Of a DNA stretch of 64,000 nucleotides, positions 24,706 to 32,314 are shown in pieces; the stretch's first letter is position 1, and every line of letters starts with the position of its first letter. The position numbers were made by a program, and so were the translations under genes. The notes under the pieces are model-generated. The model was not told where the DNA came from. It worked only from the letters and a program-made list of their open reading frames with translations, and did no database searches. Origin of the DNA: an uncultured Erysipelotrichaceae bacterium. GTDB taxonomy: Bacteria; Bacillota_I; Bacilli_A; RFN20; CAG-826. The stretch covers positions 124,001 to 188,000 of the forward strand of contig CADCGC010000001.1 in assembly GCA_902800905.1 (NCBI GenBank), written 5' to 3'.

Positions 24706-25578
24706 TTAATTTACTGAAGATAGTTCATTAAGTGTTGAAATAAAAAGTTCTTTTTTCCAAAATTTTAAACTTTCCTTGTCAATAATGAAGTTGGAAACAT
24801 CCGCTTTGGCGGATTCATAATCAATAGATTCAAATTTTGCTCTAAGCAATTCTTTGACTTTATCCAATGTTAAGGTTTCATCATAATCTATAATTCCACC
24901 AGTATTTTTCAACTTGCTTTCAAGATATTTGAGATTGAATTTGCTTCCCTTGCCAATATAGAAAAGATAATCATAATAATCTCTTCCTTTGACATGGTTT
25001 TTATAACTTCTACACAAAATAGCGTGTATCTTTCCTGAAAACAAAGTTGCTTCATCAAATATTCTAACCTCATATGGAGCGGGTAACATTTTGTATTTAT
25101 ATTCAGTGACTCCACCAATAGGATTATCAGTATCTACTTCAAACTTAATTTTTATCTTTTGATTAGACACTACTCTTTTTGCATCTTCGCTTTTCGGGAA
25201 GAAAGACATCATAAGCATTAATGTGTTTCCTTTTAGGAACGCGCTTTGGACATCATTATTTTCATCTTTCTTTTTAGGCTCAATAATCATATCTATGCCA
25301 TATGATTCAAATTCTTTTTTAAGAACAGAAAAGTAATCCTCTATCTTAAAATTAGAATCTTTTTCTAATAAAGCAAAATCAAGATCCTCGCTAAAGCGAT
25401 TTAAGCCATGGAATATTCTTAAACACGTTCCACCATAAAAAGCTGCTTTTTTAAAGAAACCACCACGCGATAAACCCGCTAAAGCAATTTCTTGAATTAT
25501 TTCTTTAATTGCATTTTCTCTTTCCTCGTTATTTTGAGGATTATACTTTGCAAGCATTGTTTCGATAACACTATTCAT
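24706..25578 (-). CDS. AbiEii-type nucleotidyltransferase toxin (copy 2)
   Basis: 290 residues. The core YGGTCLRIFHGLNRFSEDLD (about 48-67) and LFSGKIHAILCR..KGRDYYDYLFY near 185 match AbiEii. It has the same layout as the copy at 11919-12767 but is clearly diverged, with many substitutions and an extra Lys-rich insert (PKKKDENND), so it is not a recent duplicate. It overlaps its antitoxin gene by 8 bp. Expected role: RNA-modifying toxin released on antitoxin loss. Confidence 0.87.
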   Translation of the reverse strand: MNSVIETMLAKYNPQNNEERENAIKEIIQEIALAGLSRGGFFKKAAFYGGTCLRIFHGLNRFSEDLDFALLEKDSNFKIEDYFSVLKKEFESYGIDMIIEPKKKDENNDVQSAFLKGNTLMLMMSFFPKSEDAKRVVSNQKIKIKFEVDTDNPIGGVTEYKYKMLPAPYEVRIFDEATLFSGKIHAILCRSYKNHVKGRDYYDYLFYIGKGSKFNLKYLESKLKNTGGIIDYDETLTLDKVKELLRAKFESIDYESAKADVSNFIIDKESLKFWKKELFISTLNELSSVN

Positions 25579-26164
25579 GGCTATATTCCTTTCTAATTAG
25601 TTTAATTAACATATCTAAATTCGTTTTCTTATATAAAGATGCTAGTCTCATCATCAACATAAAATCACATGTTGAGAATTCTTTTTCATCAATTCTTTTG
25701 TCTACGAATAGTAATTCCTTAAGAGATTTAACACTATTAACTACTCTCCACTTGCTTAAAGAATCACAAATTGCCTTCTCCTTAGTAGCAATCTTTACAG
25801 CGTATTCACCTTTTTCTAAATAAGTTAATCCTTCTGAAAAAGCTAAAGATGGAACATCGCTATATTCAAATCTTCCAAACTTATTTATAAATGTCTTATT
25901 CTTTCTAATATTTAATGACGCTGAAGTAATTGAAAAAACTTTCTCTGGTATTAATCCATAATAAGATAAAGCCCAATCAAAACTAAGATATGATGGAGAT
26001 AATATAGAGGAGGCTAAAAAACATGGTTCAACTCCACCATCAGTTTCATAAATTCCCCTAGTAAGTCTAAAAAGTATACCGCTATCTGTATCTCTTTTAA
26101 TCTTGTCTAGTGGATTAGAATAATCACTATATCTATTTCTAAGCATTGATGCTGTAATTATCAT
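25571..26164 (-). CDS. AbiEi-type antitoxin / regulator (copy 2)
   Basis: 197 residues starting MIITASMLRNRYSDYSNPLD at 26164, with GGAGGAG five bases upstream. An open frame extending to 26233 crosses the promoter and is rejected. The winged HTH is followed by TRGIYETDGGVEPCFLASSI, SYLSFDWALSYYGLIPEKV and YAVKIATKEKAICDSLSKW, paralleling copy 1. It probably represses its own promoter, TTGATA-16 bp-TATAAT, located 20-47 bp upstream. Confidence 0.85.
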   Translation of the reverse strand: MIITASMLRNRYSDYSNPLDKIKRDTDSGILFRLTRGIYETDGGVEPCFLASSILSPSYLSFDWALSYYGLIPEKVFSITSASLNIRKNKTFINKFGRFEYSDVPSLAFSEGLTYLEKGEYAVKIATKEKAICDSLSKWRVVNSVKSLKELLFVDKRIDEKEFSTCDFMLMMRLASLYKKTNLDMLIKLIRKEYSHE

Positions 26165-26183
26165 ATTTGCTCCTCCAAATACA

Positions 26184-26211
26184 ATTATATTGGATTTAAT
26201 GGAGATATCAA
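26184..26211 (-). promoter_or_regulatory. Promoter of the second AbiE pair
   Basis: TTGATA (26211-26206), a 16-bp spacer and TATAAT (26189-26184) on the minus strand, 20 bp before the start codon. The rest of 26212-26631 is AT-rich and I see no gene in it. It includes a pair of near-repeats, GTAACCCCTACA and GTAACTCCTACA, around 26528-26564. Confidence 0.7.
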
Positions 26212-26631
26212 GTGTATTTTTATAGATAAACAATCAAAATATTGTTGCGATAAAGTTCGATTTTGCTTTTAGACAAATTATCAACACTCACAGTCGAGAA
26301 TTTATCATTTCTTAAAAATTCCTTTACTGCTCATTTATATGCAAACTGTTTATACTCACTAAACACTTTTGTGATATTTAATAAAACTGTTTAGTAGAAA
26401 AGTGTCGTTAAATCTAAGTTATGGCGTAACTTTTACATTTTTTCAAATTATTACGCTTTAACGCCCATTTTTCGTGATTGACATGAACAATCTAAAAACA
26501 TAACAAAACTGCAAATTATGCATTTTTGTAACCCCTACACATTCAAAATTAGTAACTCCTACAATTAAAAAACTGCTTGAATAACTTTTTATCTTGATGG
26601 ATTTATAGACACATAAGGAACAGGCACCACT

Positions 26632-26748
26632 ATGCATAATAAAGACAAGGTTATCTTAGATAAGAAATCTCCATACGACTATAACATCTGTCTTTATATC
26701 TTAGAAGCGGTTACCAGTGAACATTGTTCCGGGATAAGCGACATTTAA
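26632..26748 (+). pseudogene. Truncated 38-codon ORF, N-terminal fragment of a regulator-like protein
   Basis: ATG to TAA gives 38 codons, with KKSPYDYNICLYILEAVTSE and then HCSGISDI. The ILEAVTSEH..SISDI pattern resembles the first helix-turn of WYL-type and related HTH regulators (typically ILE.L...T.E.HPLS...I), but the protein stops there. A shorter, more decayed copy of the same block is at 34924-34972. Function and family are uncertain. Confidence 0.35.
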
Positions 26749-26754
26749 ATATCG

Positions 26755-27399
26755 CTAATTCTCGGGATTGCTGTTATCATCAATTGTCCCGCCGATTTTA
26801 TTTAAGTCTTCCAATATTTGTTTAACGCTTTCTTTGTTTCGCGAACAAACGATAAATTCAAATACATCGTCATCTATTTCAATCGCTGATTTACAAATAT
26901 TAACCAATTCATTTCTTTCTTCTTCATTCATCTTTGTTATTAAACTTGTATATTGTTCTTCGGCTTTTTTCTCTTTTTCAATTGTTTTACTAATTCCTAT
27001 TTTTAATCCATACAAAACCATAAAAACCAAAAAACAAAAATCAACAACAAAAATAGGGATTGATTTTCTAATGACGTCTTCGTCAAAGTTACTAATTAAA
27101 TCATATTGAATACAATTACTTAAAAAGGTCGAAACAATAAAAGAAACTCCAATAAATATGTATCTGTGTTTCTTAAAGAAAACAACTTTAGATAAAAGAA
27201 TATCAAACAACATGTAAACAAGAAAAGAAGTAGCGAACGATCCTGCCCACGCATTGATATTTGTTATTCCATTAATATCAAATGTTTTAGTTGTTATGTT
27301 ATTTACAAATATTAAAAACGCTGCAACAAGAGGAAACACAATTAAATCTGTGTTTACTGATGCAGCTGCTTTATATAAAGAAAGGTCTTTGTTAATCAT
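26755..27399 (-). CDS. Membrane protein with cytoplasmic C-terminus, third gene of module B
   Basis: 214 residues from the ATG at 27399, fixed by GGAGGTGA five bases upstream. The longer frame to 27465 has no such site. About four hydrophobic helices (residues 15-140) are followed by a charged, helical C-terminal region, EKEKKAEEQYTSLITKMNEE. No enzymatic motif is seen. It follows the AAA and TOPRIM-like genes in the same direction with 89 bp spacing, so it may be an accessory or membrane effector of that module. This is inference from position. Confidence 0.55.
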   Translation of the reverse strand: MINKDLSLYKAAASVNTDLIVFPLVAAFLIFVNNITTKTFDINGITNINAWAGSFATSFLVYMLFDILLSKVVFFKKHRYIFIGVSFIVSTFLSNCIQYDLISNFDEDVIRKSIPIFVVDFCFLVFMVLYGLKIGISKTIEKEKKAEEQYTSLITKMNEEERNELVNICKSAIEIDDDVFEFIVCSRNKESVKQILEDLNKIGGTIDDNSNPEN

Positions 27400-27488
27400 A
27401 TAAGTCACCTCCACAATTAAAAAACAGCTTCGCAAAAAAGAATCAGTGATAATAAATCGCAACACTCAAAATAGTGTGCTTAGATGCA

Positions 27489-28280
27489 TCATTTATTTGA
27501 TAAGCGACTTTCAAAAAACGAAATAACTTCACCAGCATTATCAATATCTTTTGTTAAACCATTTATATAAGCGATAGAAACATATATAACAGTTGTGAAA
27601 TATCGATAAATAACATATGACTCATCTTTGTTTTCACAATTTACTCTCTCGTTAAACTTGTTAATCCATTCAACAACCAACCTTGGATGTTCCATTATGT
27701 TGTTTTCTTTAAAATCTTCGCAGTTTTTTCTTATAAAATAAATGGCGCTTTTTTCAAAATTATTAACAATATAATCAATTGTATTTGTCTTCAAAGACGA
27801 ATAATAATTATTGAGGTCAACTTTATATTCGTTTATTCTATGATATTTTTCTTCTTTTCTATCTAAATCATAATCGCCAAGAACCTCGATACAAGGCGAA
27901 CTTAATAAGAGCATCCCACTAGATTCATCATTAAACTTCGCAAACATTTCACTAACATCGTCACAATCGTTGTGATCGACATCGTAAATCAAAAATATTC
28001 CTTTAAAGTAGGCATATTCGTAATGAAACGCTCTTTCAACCGAATAGCAGTTATCGTTGTAGTATTTCAGAAAATCATGAATTCTATTTCTTGGCCCTTG
28101 AATAATTACAATATTATTTGTATCAAGGGAATACTCAAGTTTGGACAACTGTCCAACATTCTCGAGATCGAGTTTTTCTCCACAAACAATTGCGTTGAAC
28201 CCATATCTTTCTAAAACACGGCTAAAAAGAGTCTTTTCATCTATTTCTCCTTCAACAATAAAAAGGAAGTTTTTAGCCAT
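27489..28280 (-). CDS. TOPRIM-like partner of AAA ATPase, module B
   Basis: 263 residues. It opens MAKNFLFIVEGEIDEKTLFSRVL, the Glu-bearing first strand of a TOPRIM fold, and FLIYDVDHNDCDDV near residue 95 gives the DxD acidic pair. The C-terminal half is helical. It overlaps the ATPase gene by 8 bp, a stable two-gene unit like RloAB, AbiL or PARIS. Apart from the two motifs it has little obvious likeness to the module A partner, so the two modules are not recent copies. Confidence 0.6.
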   Translation of the reverse strand: MAKNFLFIVEGEIDEKTLFSRVLERYGFNAIVCGEKLDLENVGQLSKLEYSLDTNNIVIIQGPRNRIHDFLKYYNDNCYSVERAFHYEYAYFKGIFLIYDVDHNDCDDVSEMFAKFNDESSGMLLLSSPCIEVLGDYDLDRKEEKYHRINEYKVDLNNYYSSLKTNTIDYIVNNFEKSAIYFIRKNCEDFKENNIMEHPRLVVEWINKFNERVNCENKDESYVIYRYFTTVIYVSIAYINGLTKDIDNAGEVISFFESRLSNK

Positions 28281-29424
28281 TATCTATTGCCTCATCAAAA
28301 ACAGAAGATAAATACATTTTTTCAATGTTATTAACTTCTCTTATATTTGGATAAATCTTAGACAACCTGTAATATTTCGAATAGCCGTTTGACCATTTTG
28401 AAAAATAAATTTGATCAGGTCTAAGCATTTGAAGAATGAATGTATTATGAGATGAAAAAACCAACTGCACATTCTTCTTTTTCAAAACGCTTAAGAACGA
28501 TTTTATTGCTGATGGATGAAGAGCTTGCTCTAATTCATCAACAAAAAGCACACTATGATCTGGCATCGATACCAGAATTGAAAGTAAAGCGCTTTGGTTT
28601 TTCATACCTGACGACATCATTGAAAGAGGCAATTTTCCTTTAAAGCCTTTTCCTTCAAGTATTAAAGAATATTGCTCAGTCGGAATATTTAAAGAATCAG
28701 AATTATTGTTTCTAACAATACTATAGATAGGGAATTCATCATATCCTTTCAAAATATCCTTAACTTTTTCAGAATGATTAACAAGCAAATCAAAATAATT
28801 GTAGTTTTTATATATTTTTGAAGTAACAAAGCCCCTATTTGAATTAATTAGTGGAAGATTAACGAAAACAAACGAGCAAATATAAGAATAAACTTGTTGG
28901 ATTATTTTATCTTCAATTTTTATCGATGCAAGTATTCTTAAAGCCGGGACGAGTTTTGATACGTTATCATAAACATAGTTTTCTTTAATATAATTATAGG
29001 CGTTTGTGGTTCTATTAAAATATACCTCTCCGTCTTTCTTTAAATATTCTTTATCGATTCTCATAAAAGGAGCGGCTGTAGTAGAAATGTAATAATCGTA
29101 ATCTGAGCCATCCAAATCAAAGAACAATTCAATAGAACCAATAAGTAAGTTCTTGTCTTTTTTCTCTTTTTGGTACTTTTCAAAATCAAAATTATTAACA
29201 ACAAACGGAAACAATGTTTCTGCTGGCTCAACCATAAGGTTGATCAAAGTGTGAATACCATTAAAAAATGATGATTTTCCACTACCATTGTGTCCATAAA
29301 AGGCAATCGGATTTACAATGTCACCTTTGACATTATCATCCAAGAACTTGTAACTTCCCTTTTTAAAATCAATTTCACACGTTTCAATTGAACTGATGTT
29401 TGTCATAACAATCTTCTTAAGCAT
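28273..29424 (-). CDS. AAA family ATPase (AAA_15/AAA_21), module B sensor
   Basis: 383 residues. Walker A FYGHNGSGKSSFFN is at 42-55, the signature-like MMSSGMKNQSALLSIL near 267, Walker B VLFVDELEQALHPSAI near 292 and the H-loop LVFSSHNTFIL near 318. NIEKMYLSSVFDEA at the C-terminus parallels module A. An OLD/AbiLi-like ATPase expected to sense phage and gate its TOPRIM-like partner. Its upstream region holds two identical 20-bp palindrome-containing sites. Start ATG at 29424 follows a GGGGAT-like weak site. Confidence 0.78.
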   Translation of the reverse strand: MLKKIVMTNISSIETCEIDFKKGSYKFLDDNVKGDIVNPIAFYGHNGSGKSSFFNGIHTLINLMVEPAETLFPFVVNNFDFEKYQKEKKDKNLLIGSIELFFDLDGSDYDYYISTTAAPFMRIDKEYLKKDGEVYFNRTTNAYNYIKENYVYDNVSKLVPALRILASIKIEDKIIQQVYSYICSFVFVNLPLINSNRGFVTSKIYKNYNYFDLLVNHSEKVKDILKGYDEFPIYSIVRNNNSDSLNIPTEQYSLILEGKGFKGKLPLSMMSSGMKNQSALLSILVSMPDHSVLFVDELEQALHPSAIKSFLSVLKKKNVQLVFSSHNTFILQMLRPDQIYFSKWSNGYSKYYRLSKIYPNIREVNNIEKMYLSSVFDEAIDNG

Positions 29425-29436
29425 ATTTTTATCCCC

Positions 29437-29456
29437 AACTGTATATTTTCTACAGT
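29437..29456 (-). promoter_or_regulatory. Palindromic site, copy 1 (module B operator candidate)
   Basis: AACTGTATATTTTCTACAGT contains ACTGTA and TACAGT as inverted arms around 7 bp. It lies 13 bp before the start codon of the module B ATPase. An identical site is at 29494-29513. Confidence 0.65.
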
Positions 29457-29468
29457 AATACTTTATTA

Positions 29469-29545
29469 CAAAAAAGAGGGATAATCAACAACAAACTGTA
29501 TATTTTCTACAGTTTTTAAAAATCTGCTGTTTGCGAATTATCCCT
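29469..29545 (-). terminator. Branched terminator enclosing the second palindrome
   Basis: On the minus strand AGGGATAAT (29545-29537) pairs with ATTATCCCT (29485-29477) and is followed by CTTTTTTG. The 51-nt interior contains the ACTGTA/TACAGT hairpin of 29494-29513. It would end the helicase-TIR transcript. Because it is also just upstream of module B, folding could be coupled to expression of that module. Confidence 0.55.
29494..29513 (-). promoter_or_regulatory. Palindromic site, copy 2 (module B operator candidate)
   Basis: Second identical AACTGTATATTTTCTACAGT, 57 bp from the first copy. It sits in the loop of the terminator at 29469-29545. Confidence 0.65.
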
Positions 29546-29583
29546 TTAAAATATAATTATTAAAGTGTGACGAATATAAACTT

Positions 29584-31866
29584 TTATTCGTTGTCTTTGA
29601 ACCTCTCATTAATCCATTTAATTAAATCATTATCATTCATAAAACAACAATTTGAATTTCCTTGAGTAAGTATCGGAATGTATCTATTTAAGAATGGATA
29701 AATTGTAAATTTATTGAGTTGCTTTCCAATATAATAGAATCTAACATCTGTCTTGGCCTTTCTAATACCAAGAGTTATTTTTTCACCAAACAAATCGAGT
29801 TCTTGGTAAATCCTACTTGCCTCACCATTGCTTGTTTTTCTTTTTATTAAACCAGAAGAATCTTTTTCAACAAACTCATTAAACACAAATACAAGGGTTT
29901 TACTTCTAGAAATAACATGCCAAGTTTCATTAAATTTAAGATCTTTATCTTCGTCATTATATGAATAATTGTATAGAAAAACATTAATGCCTTGTTTTTT
30001 TAAAATATCACAAACGCGTTTTGCATCGGAATATGTGCCATCTTCTCTATTTGTTCCAAAATACGAAATAAAGACATCATAATCAAATTCTAATTGTTGA
30101 ATTTCTTCATCTTCTTCTTTTGCGGGCTCATTTTTTATTGCATCAATTTTTTCACTTAATAATTCGCCAAGTTTTTCATCCTCGCAACAAATATATAGAT
30201 TCATTGTTGACCTTGTCATTATTGTGTATAAATGATTTATTAGAAAAGTATTATCAGAATAACCAGAAATACATATTTGATTATCGTCATCCAAGTGAAT
30301 CATTTTTGGTAAGTATAAGTAAACAGATTCTATTTCGCGAGAAATAACGGAATATGCAGTTAAGAAATAATTATTTTGAACATCACTATCAAATAAAAGG
30401 AAAGGGTTGTCCTTATTTTTAATATTTTTGAACAAATGATTGCCTATAGTAATCCCATCATGCAATTCGTCTGCGATGACTGGTATGACAAGATGCCTCT
30501 TACGCTGCATATCATTTAAATAAGAATCTATGAATTTAGTCTCATCTTTCTGTATTGAAATGGAAAACTGGTTAATTGGGTGTGGTGATGAGTTATCAAA
30601 GCCTAATAAAAAACGGACATTCTTAATTATTTCCGGAGGGACACCTAGAGGTGTTGAGAAATAATATTCTCGATAATCTTTGTCACCGATTGATGCTTTA
30701 ATTGCGTCAAATCCTTGATCGTATCTCGGATTTAATCTTTGAGAATTATCGCCAAAGAATAGTGTTTGAGCGTGGTTTTTACAATTAATTATATCGTTAA
30801 TTTCATCCAGCTCAGAAAGGACTCCATATTGTATTCCTCTTTCTTCAACAAGAGCAAGTCTTTGTGCTTCATCTACAATCAAATGAGATAAATCCAATTT
30901 ATAATGTTTGCTTATCGATCCAGAAACCCAACAGCCATTGCTTTTGTGTTTCAAATCGTGATGAAATATCCTATCAGATGGGAATTTAGCATTTAAAACT
31001 CCAAAAGCATCTTTTAGCGATAAATAGAAATTGTAATTCATTAATAGCAAATTGTAATCTGGGAAGTCATGAAGGAATCTCATGGCAAGTATTGTTTTGC
31101 CTGTGCGAGCAGCACCTTGACACAAAATGTACTTAATGCCACTATCAATGTCGTTTTTAATGTCTACATATGCTTCCTCGTTTTCTGGAAAGAAATCAAT
31201 TCTTCCATAGAATGCTTTTACACAATCAATTGAATCCTTATTTTCGTTTTCGATTAGACTCAATTCCCCAGCAACATCTTCAACAAATATATTAGATTTG
31301 CTTTTGCCAAAAAGTGGTTTTTTATTTGCTTTTGCAAATCTATATTTGGAATTCCAATAATGAATATGAAAATCTTTGAAACTAATTTCAGAATCATCAT
31401 CACATATAATCAAAACAAAATATATAAACGATCTAACAAACCAAGAAGATTTTGCTTTTTTAAAATAGCTAAAAACATGATGGTTAACAGTATCTAAATT
31501 AGCAATATTAATTTTGCTACTAGGAAATCCGTTTGTGCTATCCCAACGAATGTTTTCATCGTTAGGCGTAAAACGATAGTTCTCTTTATTAGAGTCACTT
31601 AAATATTCATAAGCGTCTTGTTTATTTATAAAATAAAAAATGCAAGTTCTCCAATTTCGCTCGATATATTTATTTCCAAGATGGCTTTTCTTTTCTTGAG
31701 AATTTCTAACAATTGCAATATCAAAAGGATTATTAATCAGAACGTTGTCTTGTCCAATGCATGGTTTTTGATCAGTACAAACGATATTTTTAAAAAAATA
31801 ATCAATATATTGGTCCTTCCTTTTGCAGTAAGACCTTTTTATCAATTCCTTATAATTCATTTCCAT
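29584..31866 (-). CDS. DUF2075/Schlafen-like P-loop helicase fused to C-terminal TIR domain
   Basis: 760 residues. Residues 1-230 are unassigned. Residues 240-565 form a DUF2075-type NTPase: Walker A GAARTGKT 251-258, LIVDEAQRL 329-337, FFGDNSQRL 370-378, and MTRSTMNLYI 550-559. An acidic linker (KNEPAKEEDEEIQQLE) leads to a TIR domain from 595: DYDVFISYFGTN, then SRSKTLVFVFNEF and a Glu-containing SNGEASRIYQELDLF (679-693) where TIR NADases carry the catalytic Glu. TIR effectors typically destroy NAD or make signal nucleotides, and the helicase part would be the sensor. Alternative start at 31860. Transcribed alone, ended by the terminator at 29469-29545. Confidence 0.8.
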   Translation of the reverse strand: MEMNYKELIKRSYCKRKDQYIDYFFKNIVCTDQKPCIGQDNVLINNPFDIAIVRNSQEKKSHLGNKYIERNWRTCIFYFINKQDAYEYLSDSNKENYRFTPNDENIRWDSTNGFPSSKINIANLDTVNHHVFSYFKKAKSSWFVRSFIYFVLIICDDDSEISFKDFHIHYWNSKYRFAKANKKPLFGKSKSNIFVEDVAGELSLIENENKDSIDCVKAFYGRIDFFPENEEAYVDIKNDIDSGIKYILCQGAARTGKTILAMRFLHDFPDYNLLLMNYNFYLSLKDAFGVLNAKFPSDRIFHHDLKHKSNGCWVSGSISKHYKLDLSHLIVDEAQRLALVEERGIQYGVLSELDEINDIINCKNHAQTLFFGDNSQRLNPRYDQGFDAIKASIGDKDYREYYFSTPLGVPPEIIKNVRFLLGFDNSSPHPINQFSISIQKDETKFIDSYLNDMQRKRHLVIPVIADELHDGITIGNHLFKNIKNKDNPFLLFDSDVQNNYFLTAYSVISREIESVYLYLPKMIHLDDDNQICISGYSDNTFLINHLYTIMTRSTMNLYICCEDEKLGELLSEKIDAIKNEPAKEEDEEIQQLEFDYDVFISYFGTNREDGTYSDAKRVCDILKKQGINVFLYNYSYNDEDKDLKFNETWHVISRSKTLVFVFNEFVEKDSSGLIKRKTSNGEASRIYQELDLFGEKITLGIRKAKTDVRFYYIGKQLNKFTIYPFLNRYIPILTQGNSNCCFMNDNDLIKWINERFKDNE

Positions 31867-32314
31867 GCCTTTATTTTAATCTTATAGATGTCTAATTAAA
31901 ACAACATTCTCTAGAGAATAATTTTGAAAAAAGAGTTAAAGAATTATTTGAAATCACTATTCGTTTACTCTTTTTTTATCCTCGTATGTATCTAGTAAGA
32001 AATTTATGTATGCTGACACACAATCCACCGCTAAAAGCCAATATCTTCTTTGGAGATTAGTGAAAGCTCTTTATTTTCTTTGACCATCGCCATGCTTATT
32101 CCTCGGCGAGTTCAAAAAGACTTGCTTACTGGTCCCTTATTAGCAGCGTAGTCAGCAATATTTAATTAAGAATTTTATCAATAATAAGAATAAGGCGGTT
32201 AAAACGTTTTATTGTGTTTTAATTTAGCGAAGTTTTTATTCGCCTTCATCGTTTAATATCGTTAATGTCTTTTTTTAATGTGGCATGCTCTATTAAAAGA
32301 TTATAAAGTTAGCA
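31867..32314. other. 448-bp gene-poor stretch with decayed coding traces
   Basis: No intact gene is seen. On the minus strand around 31957-32070 one frame reads RAFTNLQRRYWLLAVDCVSA, continuing YINFLLDTYEDKKRVNE to a stop, without a start codon. A different frame just upstream shows SFELAEE before a stop. These look like frameshifted C-terminal remains of a lost gene. The rest is AT-rich spacer. Confidence 0.35.

Noticed and set aside
7937-32153. Shared 13-mer TACGCTGCTAATA on the minus strand near 7940 and 32140
   Set aside because: Many 13-bp matches are expected by chance in 64 kb, and the flanking translations do not align.
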